64,000 bases of DNA from Aliiglaciecola sp. 3_MG-2023 (lineage in GTDB: Bacteria; Pseudomonadota; Gammaproteobacteria; Enterobacterales; Alteromonadaceae), in assembly GCF_030548205.1 (NCBI RefSeq), contig NZ_JAUORV010000008.1, forward strand, positions 85,792 through 149,791. The letters run 5' to 3'. Shown here piece after piece: positions 1 through 9,150 of the stretch. Below the pieces are notes generated by a model. It did not search any database and had not been told where the DNA came from. It was given only the letters and a program-made list of their open reading frames with translations. The position numbers and the translations under genes were made by a program. Each line of letters begins with the position of its first letter. Within the stretch, counting starts at the first letter, position 1.

Positions 1-459
1 TTTGATGGGAGTTCAACGTTTGCCTTAGCGTATAACTGGAATGAAACCGAAGTTGATAAATTTTCTGATATCACCGGTGAATTCAAAGTTAAGCGTATTG
101 AAGAAGATTTACCCAATCACAGAGCTACGCTGACATGGTCACAAAGTTGGGATAGCTTCAGTATGTTCACGCGCTTGAATTACTACGGTGAGTACCAAGG
201 TGTGCATGTGGATTATGATGCGACAGCTATTACGGCTGATTCAGCGGTTACCGTTGACTTCGAAGCGAGTTATTTCGTGAACGATGCCATCACACTCTCT
301 GCTGGTGCGCAAAACTTGTTTGATCAGGATGCTGAAAAAATCAATATCCCAGCCGATCAAGGAATCGCAAACAACACTTGGGGTGGCGTATATTACGAGA
401 CGTCTCCAATGGGGTTCAATGGCGGTTTTTATTACTTAAAAGCTACTTACAACTTCTAA
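1..459 (+). CDS. TonB-dependent receptor, C-terminal part (5' end outside window)
   Basis: The reading frame is open from the first base of the window and stops at 459, so only about 152 C-terminal residues are seen. They alternate hydrophobic and polar residues as in outer-membrane beta strands, contain the late-barrel motif 'SAGAQNLFDQDA', and end in an aromatic residue (LKATYNF), the usual signal for barrel insertion. These traits fit the last strands of a TonB-dependent receptor, which imports bulky substrates across the outer membrane. The substrate cannot be judged from this piece. A strong terminator follows directly, so it is the last gene of its unit. Confidence 0.85.
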   Translation, partial: FDGSSTFALAYNWNETEVDKFSDITGEFKVKRIEEDLPNHRATLTWSQSWDSFSMFTRLNYYGEYQGVHVDYDATAITADSAVTVDFEASYFVNDAITLSAGAQNLFDQDAEKINIPADQGIANNTWGGVYYETSPMGFNGGFYYLKATYNF

Positions 460-476
460 TTTAAACTGAAGTATGA

Positions 477-507
477 AAGCCTTGTCAGTAGACAAGGCTT
501 TTTTTTT
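477..507 (+). terminator. Rho-independent terminator after the TonB receptor
   Basis: A perfect 10-bp stem (AAGCCTTGTC / GACAAGGCTT) with loop AGTA is followed by a further run of seven T. It ends the receptor transcript before the sulfotransferase gene at 528. Confidence 0.93.
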
Positions 508-527
508 GGATTAACGCGAGATAAATA

Positions 528-1952
528 TTGAATAATCACATTCGCAGCGGAAATGACTATTTAACCAAAGGTGATTTAATCAATGCGCAGAACGTATTTG
601 TTCAGCTATTGAAAAGTGAACCAAACAACGGGATGGGATATCTAGGCTTGGGCAAGGTCGCAAAAGCGGCTTTCCAATATGATCAGGCAATCAATTTGTT
701 GCAAAAAGCCTGTCATCTACTGGATAAACAGCCTGAGCCGCTGTTAGAACTAGCAGATGCTTTTAGTGTTGTGCATGCTCCTGAAGATGCTCAGACCGTA
801 TTGCGTTATGCTTACGAAAATTGTCCGCAAGACAAAGCAGTGCATTCTGCATTGGTTCAGCATTATATTTCGACGGCTCAGAACACCCAAGCACTTCCAC
901 TGTTGCGGTCGCAAATAACATCTACAGATCCCGTATTTGCAGCCTATGGTTGGTTAGATTTAATCCGTATTCAAGGGCAACCTTTGAGCAATGATCAGTG
1001 GCAGTTAATTCATATCAGTTACCAAAGTTCGACTGCCAACTCACACCATCGCATGCTACTCGACTATGCATTAGGCCAGGCATACGACAAACAAAAAAAT
1101 TATTCTCAAGCCATTGAATATTTGCAAAAGGCCAACGCCTATCAATTAACATTGTGTACTTATCGCACTGAACAGATGTCAGATTTTTTTTCGACTTTAA
1201 GAGCATGTTATCAAAAGGTCAGTTTTGCAAAAGACTCGGCTAATCCACTAAGAAATAGGGTAACCCCAGTGTTTATCCTTGGCTTACCGCGCACAGGTTC
1301 AACCTTGCTAGAACAACTACTCTGTCAACACACTGAGGTTGCCACTTGCGGTGAAAAAGCCTATCTGAGTCAATTTAGCGTACCCTATTTGGAAAAAATG
1401 ACCCAGTTAGCCTATCCTCATTTAGCCAGTAAACTAGCGGAATTGGATACTTCAAAAGTGTCAGAACACTACATTAAGTTGCTATCTATGGGCTTAAATG
1501 AGCCTTTTATTATCAATAAATTACCCGCAAATTTTCAAAATATTGGTTTGATTTATCAGCTATTCACCAATGCCAAAGTGATCCATGTTACTCGCAACAT
1601 AAAGGATGTTTCTGTGTCCATATTCAAAAATTACTTTGCTGAAAATGAACCTTACTTTTGCGATTTGGATGAATTCAGTAAATATGTGAGTTTATATAAA
1701 AAACAAATGCAGTTTTGGGAGGCGTTGCTGCCCAACAGTATCCTCACTGTAAAATACGAAGATTTGGCCGCAGAGCCGAAACAAGTCATCAACAAAGTAC
1801 TTAAGTATATAGGACTCGAATGGCAAGATTCTTGTGTTACTGCCATGGATGGTAAAGGGACCATTAATACCTTGAGTGCAGCTCAAGTGCGTAAACCCAT
1901 TCATAACAAGTCAATTGGTCAGTGGCAAAACTATCAAGGGCTTTTCAATTAG
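528..1952 (+). CDS. TPR-repeat sulfotransferase family protein
   Basis: A 474-residue two-part protein. Residues about 1-230 are helical tetratricopeptide-like repeats; from about residue 248 a sulfotransferase domain begins with the PAPS 5'-phosphate loop (FILGLPRTGSTLLEQL) and later has the 3'-phosphate motif (VIHVTRNIKDVSVS, about 351-364). Such proteins transfer sulfate from PAPS to an acceptor; the acceptor is unknown. The start is a TTG with only a weak GCGAG upstream; no ATG occurs before the TPR region. Its stop overlaps the stop of the convergent dgkA gene by 4 bp. Marine gammaproteobacteria often carry this family near TonB receptors, as here, but no functional link is proved. Confidence 0.82.
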   Translation: MNNHIRSGNDYLTKGDLINAQNVFVQLLKSEPNNGMGYLGLGKVAKAAFQYDQAINLLQKACHLLDKQPEPLLELADAFSVVHAPEDAQTVLRYAYENCPQDKAVHSALVQHYISTAQNTQALPLLRSQITSTDPVFAAYGWLDLIRIQGQPLSNDQWQLIHISYQSSTANSHHRMLLDYALGQAYDKQKNYSQAIEYLQKANAYQLTLCTYRTEQMSDFFSTLRACYQKVSFAKDSANPLRNRVTPVFILGLPRTGSTLLEQLLCQHTEVATCGEKAYLSQFSVPYLEKMTQLAYPHLASKLAELDTSKVSEHYIKLLSMGLNEPFIINKLPANFQNIGLIYQLFTNAKVIHVTRNIKDVSVSIFKNYFAENEPYFCDLDEFSKYVSLYKKQMQFWEALLPNSILTVKYEDLAAEPKQVINKVLKYIGLEWQDSCVTAMDGKGTINTLSAAQVRKPIHNKSIGQWQNYQGLFN

Positions 1953-2371
1953 CTGAAAAAGCGCCAAATCCCTTCCAGCCAGACAAGGGTCAATAGGGTT
2001 AATGCAATAAATACCCCAGATGATCCCATGTCTTTGGCGCGACCAATAAGAATATTGTTTTCCAGGGTAACTGCATCAGCAATTGCTTCAATGGCTGAGT
2101 TAATAATTTCCGCAAACAAAACAAATAACAATGTGCCAATAAGCACCAATAGATGCAGAGTGGAAGAAGCAATCACAAATGAAAAGGGCAGTAAAACCAA
2201 TGTCATAAGTAGCTCTTGACGAAATGCCGACTCATGTTGCCAAGCCGCTACGAAACCTCGAAAGGAGCATTGCGTAGCTTTGAAAATTCGCGACAACCCT
2301 GTGCCATTGGGTTTATTTACTATCACCGATTCATCTTCAACAATCTTTGCTTGAGTCACGTTTTTTTTCAT
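1949..2371 (-). CDS. dgkA: Diacylglycerol kinase (DgkA, integral membrane)
   Basis: A 140-residue small membrane kinase that phosphorylates diacylglycerol to phosphatidate in the inner membrane, recycling lipid from envelope glycan synthesis. The family signature is plain: EIINSAIEAIAD (88-99) and GRAKDMGS (110-117), with three hydrophobic segments at about 53-70, 72-88 and 117-138. It is about 18 residues longer at the N-terminus than the E. coli enzyme; the extra part (residues 1-20) is polar. It is convergent with the sulfotransferase, sharing 4 bp at the stops. Confidence 0.93.
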   Translation of the reverse strand: MKKNVTQAKIVEDESVIVNKPNGTGLSRIFKATQCSFRGFVAAWQHESAFRQELLMTLVLLPFSFVIASSTLHLLVLIGTLLFVLFAEIINSAIEAIADAVTLENNILIGRAKDMGSSGVFIALTLLTLVWLEGIWRFFS

Positions 2372-2432
2372 ATGATTGTACTTCTGATTTATTCATCAAC
2401 TAGCGAGACGACGTCCCATTGCTAAAAGTGAT

Positions 2433-3086
2433 TTAGTTTGGATAGCGTTTTTGTAGCCCTTGATAAACACAATCACTGTAGTTGTGTAGGGTGATATCTA
2501 GTTCATTTAGTACTTCTACCAGATGTTCGTTATCTTCGCGGCCTAGCCAAACCTTTAAATAGCTACCGTCTTTATAACCGTTATCTTGTCGGAAGAAATT
2601 GAGTACATTCTTCCCAACGTATTGCCGATAAAGTTCATCTGAATCCATTTCGGCTTGTTCAACAATTTTAATAAACAGAGGTACCGAAAAACGTTTTGCT
2701 GCACATAAACCAGCTAATAACTCTAAATTTTCTAAAATGTCTTGGTTATTAAACGCATATTCTTTACCGTCGAACGTAACCGACTGGACACCACTGACTA
2801 ATTCACTTGCAATAGTTTCGGCAGAGGACTCTATGTTGCCATCAAAGTCGATAATGATTGCGGAAAGCGCAAAGTGCCAAATATCCACTAATTCCATTTG
2901 CAACTGGGGTAGGTCTTTGTGTTGTGCTTTCCACCATTTCCACCCATGATGTTCAATTCCTTCAACCGCCTCTATCATTGCAGCTCTAAGGTATTGGTAT
3001 CCGGCAGTTAACCACTGGGCATTAACCTTTTGATTCATTTTAGCTTGGAGGTTAAGCATGGTGTTAAGTTGAGTAGAGGAAAGCAT
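2433..3086 (-). CDS. Dimeric all-alpha dUTPase
   Basis: A 217-residue protein that matches the dimeric (all-alpha, MazG-related) dUTP diphosphatase family, which hydrolyses dUTP to dUMP and pyrophosphate to keep uracil out of DNA. The metal-binding ExxE...ExxD pattern is visible: E39/E42 in IEAVEGIEHHGWKWWK and E65/D68 in MELVDIWHF. A further acidic set lies near residues 145-155 (EQAEMDSDELYRQY). An AAGGAC ribosome site sits four bases before the ATG. It stands alone between dgkA and the divergent protease gene. Confidence 0.85.
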   Translation of the reverse strand: MLSSTQLNTMLNLQAKMNQKVNAQWLTAGYQYLRAAMIEAVEGIEHHGWKWWKAQHKDLPQLQMELVDIWHFALSAIIIDFDGNIESSAETIASELVSGVQSVTFDGKEYAFNNQDILENLELLAGLCAAKRFSVPLFIKIVEQAEMDSDELYRQYVGKNVLNFFRQDNGYKDGSYLKVWLGREDNEHLVEVLNELDITLHNYSDCVYQGLQKRYPN

Positions 3087-3268
3087 AAAAGTCCTTATGT
3101 AGAATTAGCGAGTGCATAGTGTACTTGTTTTGTGAGAATCGGCATAGCCTGAAACAGACTAATCATAATTATAATATTAACCTTAGATAGTACGAACATC
3201 CTTATGTTTATGCATGGTTTAGGATGATTTTCTATCCGGTAATAAAAACTAAAATTTAGGAGACAGGT

Positions 3269-5656
3269 GTGAAGAAATACGTAATTATTTGCTTGATGTT
3301 ATTTTCATCAGTAGCGTTTTCCCAAAGTAAATCAATTAATGATTTTACCAGTGGAATGCAATCAAAGGAGGGGTTTTACACCGTTTATTATCAGCCAGAT
3401 AGTGGTAAGTTGTATTTGCAGATCCAAAACTTTGGGGAGCAGGTATTATTTCAAAGTAGTTTGCCACAGGGGATTGGTTCAAATGATATTGGCCTAGATA
3501 GGTTGCAGCTGGGTAAAACCCGTTTAGTGGTGTTTGAACGCTTTGGAGATAAAGTCCTACTCAAACAACTCAATACACAGTTCCGTTCAACAACCGATAA
3601 TGCAGCAGAAGCGGCCAGTATTGACGAAGCTTTTGCTGATTCTGTGATTGCTGGCTTTAAAATTGTTGCACAGCAAGATGACGCTGTTTTAGTCGATTAC
3701 ACAGATTTTTTGTTATCTGATATTCATGGAATTTCCGCGCGCTTGACCCGAGCTAAACAAGGTAGCTTTAAAGTTGATTCAAAACGTAGTGCCGTGTACA
3801 TGCCACGTACTAAATCCTTTGTTGATAATACGGAGATGGAATCATTAGTTACCTTCGGTGGTAGCAACCCTGGTAAGTATTTACAGCAGGTCACGCCTTC
3901 TCCAGATAGTATTACTGTGCATTTACATCATTCTTTAATTAGATTGCCTGACGACAAATATACTCCACGAGCATTTAGCCCTAATTCTGGTTTTAACAAG
4001 ATGACCTATCAGGATTATTCTGTTCCTATTGAATCATCGATGGAACAAAGTTTAATCACCCGTCATCGCCTATTTAAAAAAGATCCTAATGCTGCAGTGA
4101 GTGAAGCAGTTGAACCTATTGTTTATTATCTAGATCCCGGTGTGCCAGAACCAGTGAGAAGCGCTTTGTATGAAGGCGCTATGTGGTGGGATCAAGCCTT
4201 TAGTAAATTAGGTTATAAAAATGCCTTCCAAGTGAAAATGTTGCCTGAAGGTGCTGACCCCATGGATGTTAGATACAACGTCATTAATTGGGTTCATCGC
4301 GCGACACGTGGCTGGTCATACGGAATGTCAGTGCGTGATCCGCGTACTGGTGAAATCATCAAAGGACAGGTTACATTAGGTTCTTTGCGTGTTCGTCAGG
4401 ATTACTTAATTGCATTGGGTTTAACCAGTCCATTTAAACAAAGCGATAGCAGCATAGAAGCACAAAAGGAGATGGCGTTAGCCAGAATCCGACAATTATC
4501 CGCTCACGAAGTGGGACATACTCTAGGTATTGCCCATAACTTTGCCACCAGTGCTTATGGACGTGAGTCGGTTATGGATTATCCTCATCCTACCGTTACG
4601 GTAAAAGATGGCAAAGTCGACATTTCCGATGCGTATGCCGTAGGTATCGGCAAATGGGATGATCATGTTATTGCTTATGGTTATCAAGACTTGCCAGATG
4701 ACGCAGACGAAGTCGGTTACTTAAAAGATACCATTCAAAAAGCACTTACCTCCGGAATGACTTATATCAGCGACCGTGATGCTAGACCTAGCCACGCCAT
4801 TAGCCCAATTGGACATTTGTGGGATAACGGGCAAGATCCGGTGGAAGAACTGTATAATCTTATGGAAGTGCGTAAAGTCGCGTTAGCCGACTTTGGTATT
4901 GATTCCATACCTGAAGGGAAAACCCTTGCCTCATTGCAAGAAACATTAGTACCTGTTTACTATCTGCATCGTTATCAGTTAGATGCAGTGGCTAAACTGA
5001 TTGGTGGTATAAACTACGCGTACGAAAGCAAAGGCGATTACTCCAAGCCTAAAGGCGTTTCCTTTGTGGAGCAAAGTAAGCAGATGGCGGCATTAGATGC
5101 CATGATAGAAACACTTTCACCTAAGTTTCTGCATATTCCCTCTAATATTAGTTCATTAATTACCCCTAAAAGTTTGGGAGAGTCTAATTCACGGGAAAGC
5201 TTTAATGGCAGAAATGGATTGAGCTTCGATCCGGTAAGTGCAGCTGAATCGGGTGCGGGTTATACTTTGGGTTTATTGCTTAAAGCTGAACGCTTAAATC
5301 GCCTTGCAGCGCGTCCTATCAATAGCCGAGATCAATTGACTATCCCTGTATTATTGGAGAAATTATTCGATGCGACAATACAACAAAAATCGAGTAAATT
5401 TGCTGCGGATGTTAAGCTACGCGTAGACTACGTGGTACTCAATAGTGTTATCCAAGCAATGCAGTCAGAAGAAATTGCTCCAGAAGCCGAAGGCGCGTTA
5501 TTAGCTGGAGTGATGGACTTACACACTTGGTTGAAAAAGAATTCACGATATGGTCAAAATAAAGTGATGGCCAAACAGTTGGATTGGTTTATGGCAACCG
5601 GTGAATGGAAAGGTGACTTTGAAGTGAAGCCACTTCCACCAGGTTCGCCTATCTAA
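3269..5656 (+). CDS. Secreted zinc-dependent metalloprotease (gluzincin/metzincin-like, DUF5117-type)
   Basis: A 795-residue exported protein. Residues 1-18 form a clear Sec signal peptide ending near 'SSVAFSQS'. The zinc site HEVGHTLGIAH spans H413-H423 (HExxHxxGxxH type), followed by a Met-turn-like 'ESVMDYP' some 15 residues later, which fits the metzincin-like peptidases of large Bacteroidetes/Proteobacteria proteins with DUF5117 and DUF4953 regions. The start is a GTG preceded by TTAGGAGACAG. It is probably periplasmic or surface-associated and degrades peptides or proteins; no substrate can be inferred. A terminator follows. Confidence 0.85.
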   Translation: MKKYVIICLMLFSSVAFSQSKSINDFTSGMQSKEGFYTVYYQPDSGKLYLQIQNFGEQVLFQSSLPQGIGSNDIGLDRLQLGKTRLVVFERFGDKVLLKQLNTQFRSTTDNAAEAASIDEAFADSVIAGFKIVAQQDDAVLVDYTDFLLSDIHGISARLTRAKQGSFKVDSKRSAVYMPRTKSFVDNTEMESLVTFGGSNPGKYLQQVTPSPDSITVHLHHSLIRLPDDKYTPRAFSPNSGFNKMTYQDYSVPIESSMEQSLITRHRLFKKDPNAAVSEAVEPIVYYLDPGVPEPVRSALYEGAMWWDQAFSKLGYKNAFQVKMLPEGADPMDVRYNVINWVHRATRGWSYGMSVRDPRTGEIIKGQVTLGSLRVRQDYLIALGLTSPFKQSDSSIEAQKEMALARIRQLSAHEVGHTLGIAHNFATSAYGRESVMDYPHPTVTVKDGKVDISDAYAVGIGKWDDHVIAYGYQDLPDDADEVGYLKDTIQKALTSGMTYISDRDARPSHAISPIGHLWDNGQDPVEELYNLMEVRKVALADFGIDSIPEGKTLASLQETLVPVYYLHRYQLDAVAKLIGGINYAYESKGDYSKPKGVSFVEQSKQMAALDAMIETLSPKFLHIPSNISSLITPKSLGESNSRESFNGRNGLSFDPVSAAESGAGYTLGLLLKAERLNRLAARPINSRDQLTIPVLLEKLFDATIQQKSSKFAADVKLRVDYVVLNSVIQAMQSEEIAPEAEGALLAGVMDLHTWLKKNSRYGQNKVMAKQLDWFMATGEWKGDFEVKPLPPGSPI

Positions 5657-5687
5657 ACACTGACGTATTTTATTTTAGGTTAGATGT

Positions 5688-5711
5688 AAGCCGGCTTTTG
5701 CCGGCTTTTTT
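5688..5711 (+). terminator. Rho-independent terminator after the metalloprotease
   Basis: Stem AGCCGGC / GCCGGCT with a TTTT loop and a T run after the second arm. It separates the protease from the PepSY gene. Confidence 0.9.
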
Positions 5712-5748
5712 GGGTCAGTTAGAAATTGGCTATTAAATGGAAATTAAA

Positions 5749-6357
5749 ATGAAAAGTAGAAAAGTACATAGAATTATTGGTTTGATGCTAATTTTGCCGA
5801 TGATTGGTTGGGTGATCACAGGCTTTATATTTTTCACTAAACCGGGCTATCAAGGTGCTTTTGATCAGTTGGCCATTAAAACTTATCCCTTGCAACAATC
5901 TTTTGTGATTGAGCCTGCAAGTAATTGGCTTGAAGCAAAGGTTGTTAGAACCATATTGGGTCATCATTTATTGGTCAAAACAAGGGACGGCTTTGCGCAT
6001 TTAGATCCCATTTCTTATCAACCTAAAGAAGTGGCTGACAACGCAGGCTTACAATTACTCATCAATGATACGTTTTCCCATGACTCAAAACGCTATGGTG
6101 TAGTGTCATCTATTGAAGGTCATAAAGCATTAACCAATACTGGGGTGGAAGTGACTGTTAATTGGACAAACTTGACTTTGAGACAAAGCGGTCAAGATAC
6201 CAAGTTAATCGATTTATTATACAAAATACATTATCTGCAATGGACATGGTCCGAAGGATTCAATCAAATTTTTGGTTTTTTAGGCCTAGTGTTATTAATT
6301 CTATTGACCCTATTTGGTATCAAAATTTTTATATCCCCTGGACACAAACAGTCGTAA
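5749..6357 (+). CDS. PepSY-type membrane protein next to the ars cluster
   Basis: About 202 residues with two membrane segments: one at the N-terminus (RIIGLMLILPMIGWVITGF) and one near the C-terminus (IFGFLGLVLLILLTLFG). The periplasmic part between them resembles PepSY-containing proteins of unknown exact role. The ATG at 5749 has a GGAA six bases upstream; an in-frame ATG at 5737 has no visible ribosome site, so 5749 is preferred. The arsR promoter follows 37 bp after the stop. Whether this protein takes part in arsenic handling is unknown. Confidence 0.65.
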   Translation: MKSRKVHRIIGLMLILPMIGWVITGFIFFTKPGYQGAFDQLAIKTYPLQQSFVIEPASNWLEAKVVRTILGHHLLVKTRDGFAHLDPISYQPKEVADNAGLQLLINDTFSHDSKRYGVVSSIEGHKALTNTGVEVTVNWTNLTLRQSGQDTKLIDLLYKIHYLQWTWSEGFNQIFGFLGLVLLILLTLFGIKIFISPGHKQS

Positions 6358-6393
6358 TCCTAAATTTGCTTCTACATCTTTCGTTATTTTTCG

Positions 6394-6421
6394 TTGACAT
6401 ATGAAATTTCACATATATGAT
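6394..6421 (+). promoter_or_regulatory. Sigma-70-type promoter of the ars operon
   Basis: Perfect -35 TTGACA (6394-6399), 16-bp spacer, and -10 TATGAT (6416-6421). Transcription would start near 6428, so the in-frame ATG at 6417 lies inside the promoter and cannot be the arsR start. Confidence 0.8.
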
Positions 6422-6437
6422 ATTTCATATATGTGAA
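6408..6437. promoter_or_regulatory. ArsR operator, 13-bp perfect inverted repeat
   Basis: TTCACATATATGA, four-base spacer TATT, then TCATATATGTGAA: a perfect palindromic site that covers the -10 box and the expected transcription start. Its size and place fit repression by an ArsR dimer relieved by arsenite. An extra half-like ATATGAAATTTCA lies just upstream. Confidence 0.8.
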
Positions 6438-6452
6438 TTATCGAATGTGTTT

Positions 6453-6788
6453 ATGAGTCCTTTACAATTTTTCAAATGTCTTTCAGACGATACGCGTCTT
6501 AAGTCGTTGATGCTCATTGCTGAGTCTGGCGAGTTATGTGTGTGTGATTTGATGGAAGCACTCAATCTTGAGCAACCCAAAATTTCCCGTCATTTAGCTG
6601 AGTTACGTAAGTGCGAACTGCTGCGGGATGAAAGACGAGGGAAGTGGGTGTATTACCGACTTCATCCTGAGTTGCCGGAATGGGCAAACAAGGTGATCCG
6701 CGAGTCTAGTCAGCACAACAAGTCATATTTTGAAGAAGCGCTGAGTAGGCTGAAAACTTCGAAAATTTCCCCTTCTAGCTGTTGTTAA
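6453..6788 (+). CDS. arsR: ArsR-type arsenic-responsive repressor
   Basis: A 111-residue winged-helix repressor of the ArsR/SmtB family. The helix-3 metalloid site ELCVCDL is present (C29, C31); the third cysteine of the E. coli site is replaced (DLMEAL instead of DLCTAL), but a pair of cysteines ends the protein (SSCC) and might complete the site. The recognition helix is LEQPKISRHLAELRK and the wing is RRGKWVYYRL. The start at 6453 is chosen because the upstream in-frame ATG at 6417 lies inside the promoter and operator. The gene heads the ars operon and is probably autoregulated. Confidence 0.93.
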   Translation: MSPLQFFKCLSDDTRLKSLMLIAESGELCVCDLMEALNLEQPKISRHLAELRKCELLRDERRGKWVYYRLHPELPEWANKVIRESSQHNKSYFEEALSRLKTSKISPSSCC

Positions 6789-6801
6789 TTAAGGTTTTAG
6801 C

Positions 6802-7272
6802 ATGAAAATTTTATATATTTGTACCCATAATCGTTGTCGTAGCATCCTGTCTGAAGCTATCACCAATCAGTTAGCAGGAGAGGTGATTGAAGCTAAGAGT
6901 GCAGGCAGCCAACCTGCGGGAGAAGTGCACCCACTATCCATTAAATATCTGCAAGAAGCGGGAATTTCAGTTGCGGGTTTGCAGAGTCAATCGTGGGATG
7001 ATTTTGAAGATTTCGATGCTGACGTGGTAGTCACTGTATGTGATTCAGCTGCTGGGGAAGCTTGTCCTTTGTGGTTCGGAAAATCATTGAAAGTCCACTG
7101 GGGACTCAGTGATCCGTCTAAAGTGGAAGGATCAGAAGCCCAAATCGCCGCGTCTTTTAAAGCTTGCATCGAAGAAATCACTACCCGTGTTAAGCAATTA
7201 AAAGCACTGTCAGAAAGAAACCTTGATTCCGAACAGTTGAAACACGCCCTCGCCGAATTAGGAGCACGTTAA
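6802..7272 (+). CDS. arsC: Arsenate reductase, low-molecular-weight phosphatase (thioredoxin-coupled) type
   Basis: A 156-residue cytoplasmic enzyme reducing arsenate to arsenite. The P-loop CTHNRCRS (C7-S14) has the CX5R form of low-molecular-weight tyrosine phosphatases, and the relay cysteines C80 and C88 ([15 protein letters not shown]) match the thioredoxin-coupled ArsC mechanism. The final 20 or so residues form an extra charged helix. It starts 13 bp after arsR with an AAGG site and is followed 2 bp later by arsH, so it is co-transcribed. The window has a second, unrelated ArsC at 9151. Confidence 0.92.
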   Translation: MKILYICTHNRCRSILSEAITNQLAGEVIEAKSAGSQPAGEVHPLSIKYLQEAGISVAGLQSQSWDDFEDFDADVVVTVCDSAAGEACPLWFGKSLKVHWGLSDPSKVEGSEAQIAASFKACIEEITTRVKQLKALSERNLDSEQLKHALAELGAR

Positions 7273-7274
7273 TT

Positions 7275-7991
7275 ATGTTCCAAGATATGTCCTTAGCAAA
7301 CGTTGAAGCAGAAAGTTTACATACCCCCACAATTGAAAAATGCTTGGCAGACCCTGCGGAACACGCGCCACGTATTTTATTATTGCATGGTTCTATGCGT
7401 AAACGCGCATTTAGTCGATTGGTTGTAGAGGAATGCGCACGATTACTGATCCATTTCGGCGCGGATGTAAAAATATTTGATCCTGAAGGTTTACCGCAAA
7501 CAGATACTGAAGATGAAAATCATCCCAAGGTGCAAGAATTGCGCAAACTTATGATGTGGTCAGAGGGGCAAGTATGGTGTTCACCCGAGCGTCATGGCTC
7601 TATGACCAGCATATTTAAAAGCCAAATCGATTGGGTACCTTTAAATATTGGTGGAGTCCGTCCAACTCAAGGCAAAACCCTAGCTGTGATGCAAGTTTGT
7701 GGGGGATCACAATCCTTTAATGTGGTGAATCAACTTCGAATATTAGGTCGTTGGATGCGTATGGTAACCATACCTAATCAATCAAGTGTGGCAAAAGCGT
7801 ATCTGGAATTTGATGAGAACGACCGCATGAAACCCTCTGCATATTACAACCGTATTGTCGATGTGATGGAGGAGTTGATGAAATTCACCCTGTTACTGCG
7901 TAACAACAAAGATTATTTTGTTGACCGCTATTCTGAGCGGGTTGAGTCTGCTGAGCAGTTAAGCCAGCGAGTCAATCAACGTTCAATATAA
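7275..7991 (+). CDS. arsH: ArsH NADPH-dependent flavin oxidoreductase
   Basis: A 238-residue flavodoxin-fold protein of the ArsH family, which binds FMN and uses NADPH; it is known to oxidise trivalent organoarsenicals and reduce quinones or azo dyes. Diagnostic stretches are the FMN phosphate loop GSMRKRAFS (39-47) and [16 protein letters not shown] (about 95-110). It begins 2 bp after the arsC stop, so translation is likely coupled, and is followed by the ACR3 pump 14 bp downstream. Confidence 0.93.
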   Translation: MFQDMSLANVEAESLHTPTIEKCLADPAEHAPRILLLHGSMRKRAFSRLVVEECARLLIHFGADVKIFDPEGLPQTDTEDENHPKVQELRKLMMWSEGQVWCSPERHGSMTSIFKSQIDWVPLNIGGVRPTQGKTLAVMQVCGGSQSFNVVNQLRILGRWMRMVTIPNQSSVAKAYLEFDENDRMKPSAYYNRIVDVMEELMKFTLLLRNNKDYFVDRYSERVESAEQLSQRVNQRSI

Positions 7992-8005
7992 AAGGAGAAA
8001 ATAAA

Positions 8006-9025
8006 ATGGGATTATTTGAACGTTTCTTAACGGTCTGGGTTGGTCTGGCCATTATTGTTGGTATTGTCGTTGGTAGTGTTGCCCCTGGTGCATTTGCTGT
8101 AGTAGCAAGTTTTGAGTATGCCCATGTCAATCTTGTCATTGCCGTTTTGATTTGGTTAATGATATATCCAATGATGGTGCAAATTGATTTCTCTTCTATT
8201 AAGGACGTAGGTAAAAAACCCAAAGGTTTACTCCTGACCTTGGTGATCAATTGGTTGATTAAACCTTTTACTATGGCGTTTCTGGGGTGGTTGTTCTTCA
8301 AAGGACTATTCGCTGACTGGGTTGATCCTCAAACTGCCACAGAATATATCGCAGGCATGATTTTACTCGGTGTGGCTCCCTGCACGGCTATGGTATTTGT
8401 CTGGAGTCAGCTCATCAAAGGCGACGCAAACTATACCTTAGTTCAGGTTTCCATAAACGACATCATTATGATTTTTGCGTTTGCACCTATTGCTGGATTA
8501 CTTCTAGGGGTCACTGATATTGCAGTGCCTTGGGATACATTGTTTTTGTCTGTGGTTTTGTATGTGTTAATTCCTCTGGTCGCCGGAGCGGTTACCCGTA
8601 AAAAACTAGATAAAGCGGACGATCACTCTAGATTAGAAGGGTTTCTTGCAACCATGAAGCCTTGGTCAATCATCGGCCTTTTAGCGACAGTTGTGTTGTT
8701 GTTTGCGTTTCAATCAGAAACGATTTTAGCTAAGCCTGAAGCTATCGTTCTCATAGCTATTCCTTTATTGATTCAAACTTATGGGATTTTTGCTATTGCT
8801 TACTTCATTGCCAAGAAAATGAAATTACCTCACAAGGTGGCAGCTCCCGCTTGTATGATAGGCACATCTAATTTCTTTGAGCTGGCAGTTGCAGTGGCTA
8901 TATCATTGTTTGGACTACATTCAGGTGCAGCCTTGGCAACAGTTGTTGGTGTATTAGTCGAAGTCCCCGTCATGTTGTCATTGGTCTGGTTTGCTAACCG
9001 CACCCGCCATTGGTTCACAGAGTAA
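8006..9025 (+). CDS. arsB: ACR3-family arsenite efflux pump
   Basis: A 339-residue inner-membrane protein with about ten hydrophobic segments. The transport motif [15 protein letters not shown] contains the essential cysteine (C126) of the ACR3 family, which extrudes arsenite using the proton gradient. [10 protein letters not shown] in the second segment is also typical. A strong AAAGGAG site precedes the ATG. It is the efflux step of the cluster, removing the arsenite made by the two reductases. Confidence 0.94.
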   Translation: MGLFERFLTVWVGLAIIVGIVVGSVAPGAFAVVASFEYAHVNLVIAVLIWLMIYPMMVQIDFSSIKDVGKKPKGLLLTLVINWLIKPFTMAFLGWLFFKGLFADWVDPQTATEYIAGMILLGVAPCTAMVFVWSQLIKGDANYTLVQVSINDIIMIFAFAPIAGLLLGVTDIAVPWDTLFLSVVLYVLIPLVAGAVTRKKLDKADDHSRLEGFLATMKPWSIIGLLATVVLLFAFQSETILAKPEAIVLIAIPLLIQTYGIFAIAYFIAKKMKLPHKVAAPACMIGTSNFFELAVAVAISLFGLHSGAALATVVGVLVEVPVMLSLVWFANRTRHWFTE

Positions 9026-9071
9026 AACAAGATGGGTCTTTATGATCTTTGTGGATGATTAAATAATCTAT

Positions 9072-9101
9072 GGCTAATGCTCTGCTAGGTTAGCATTAGC
9101 C
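9072..9101 (+). repeat. 10-bp inverted repeat between the pump and second arsC
   Basis: GGCTAATGCT and AGCATTAGCC are perfect complements separated by ten bases. No T run follows at once, so it may be a weak terminator, an attenuator or an RNA-processing hairpin that lowers expression of the distal arsC. Confidence 0.6.
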
Positions 9102-9150
9102 TTAGGGGCAGTAATTTTTGTTGAGCAAGCTTAAGAATAAAAGGACGCAT

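Noticed and set aside
6417..6452. An upstream start for arsR adding 12 residues.
   Set aside because: The ATG lies within the -10 box and operator, ahead of the predicted transcription start.
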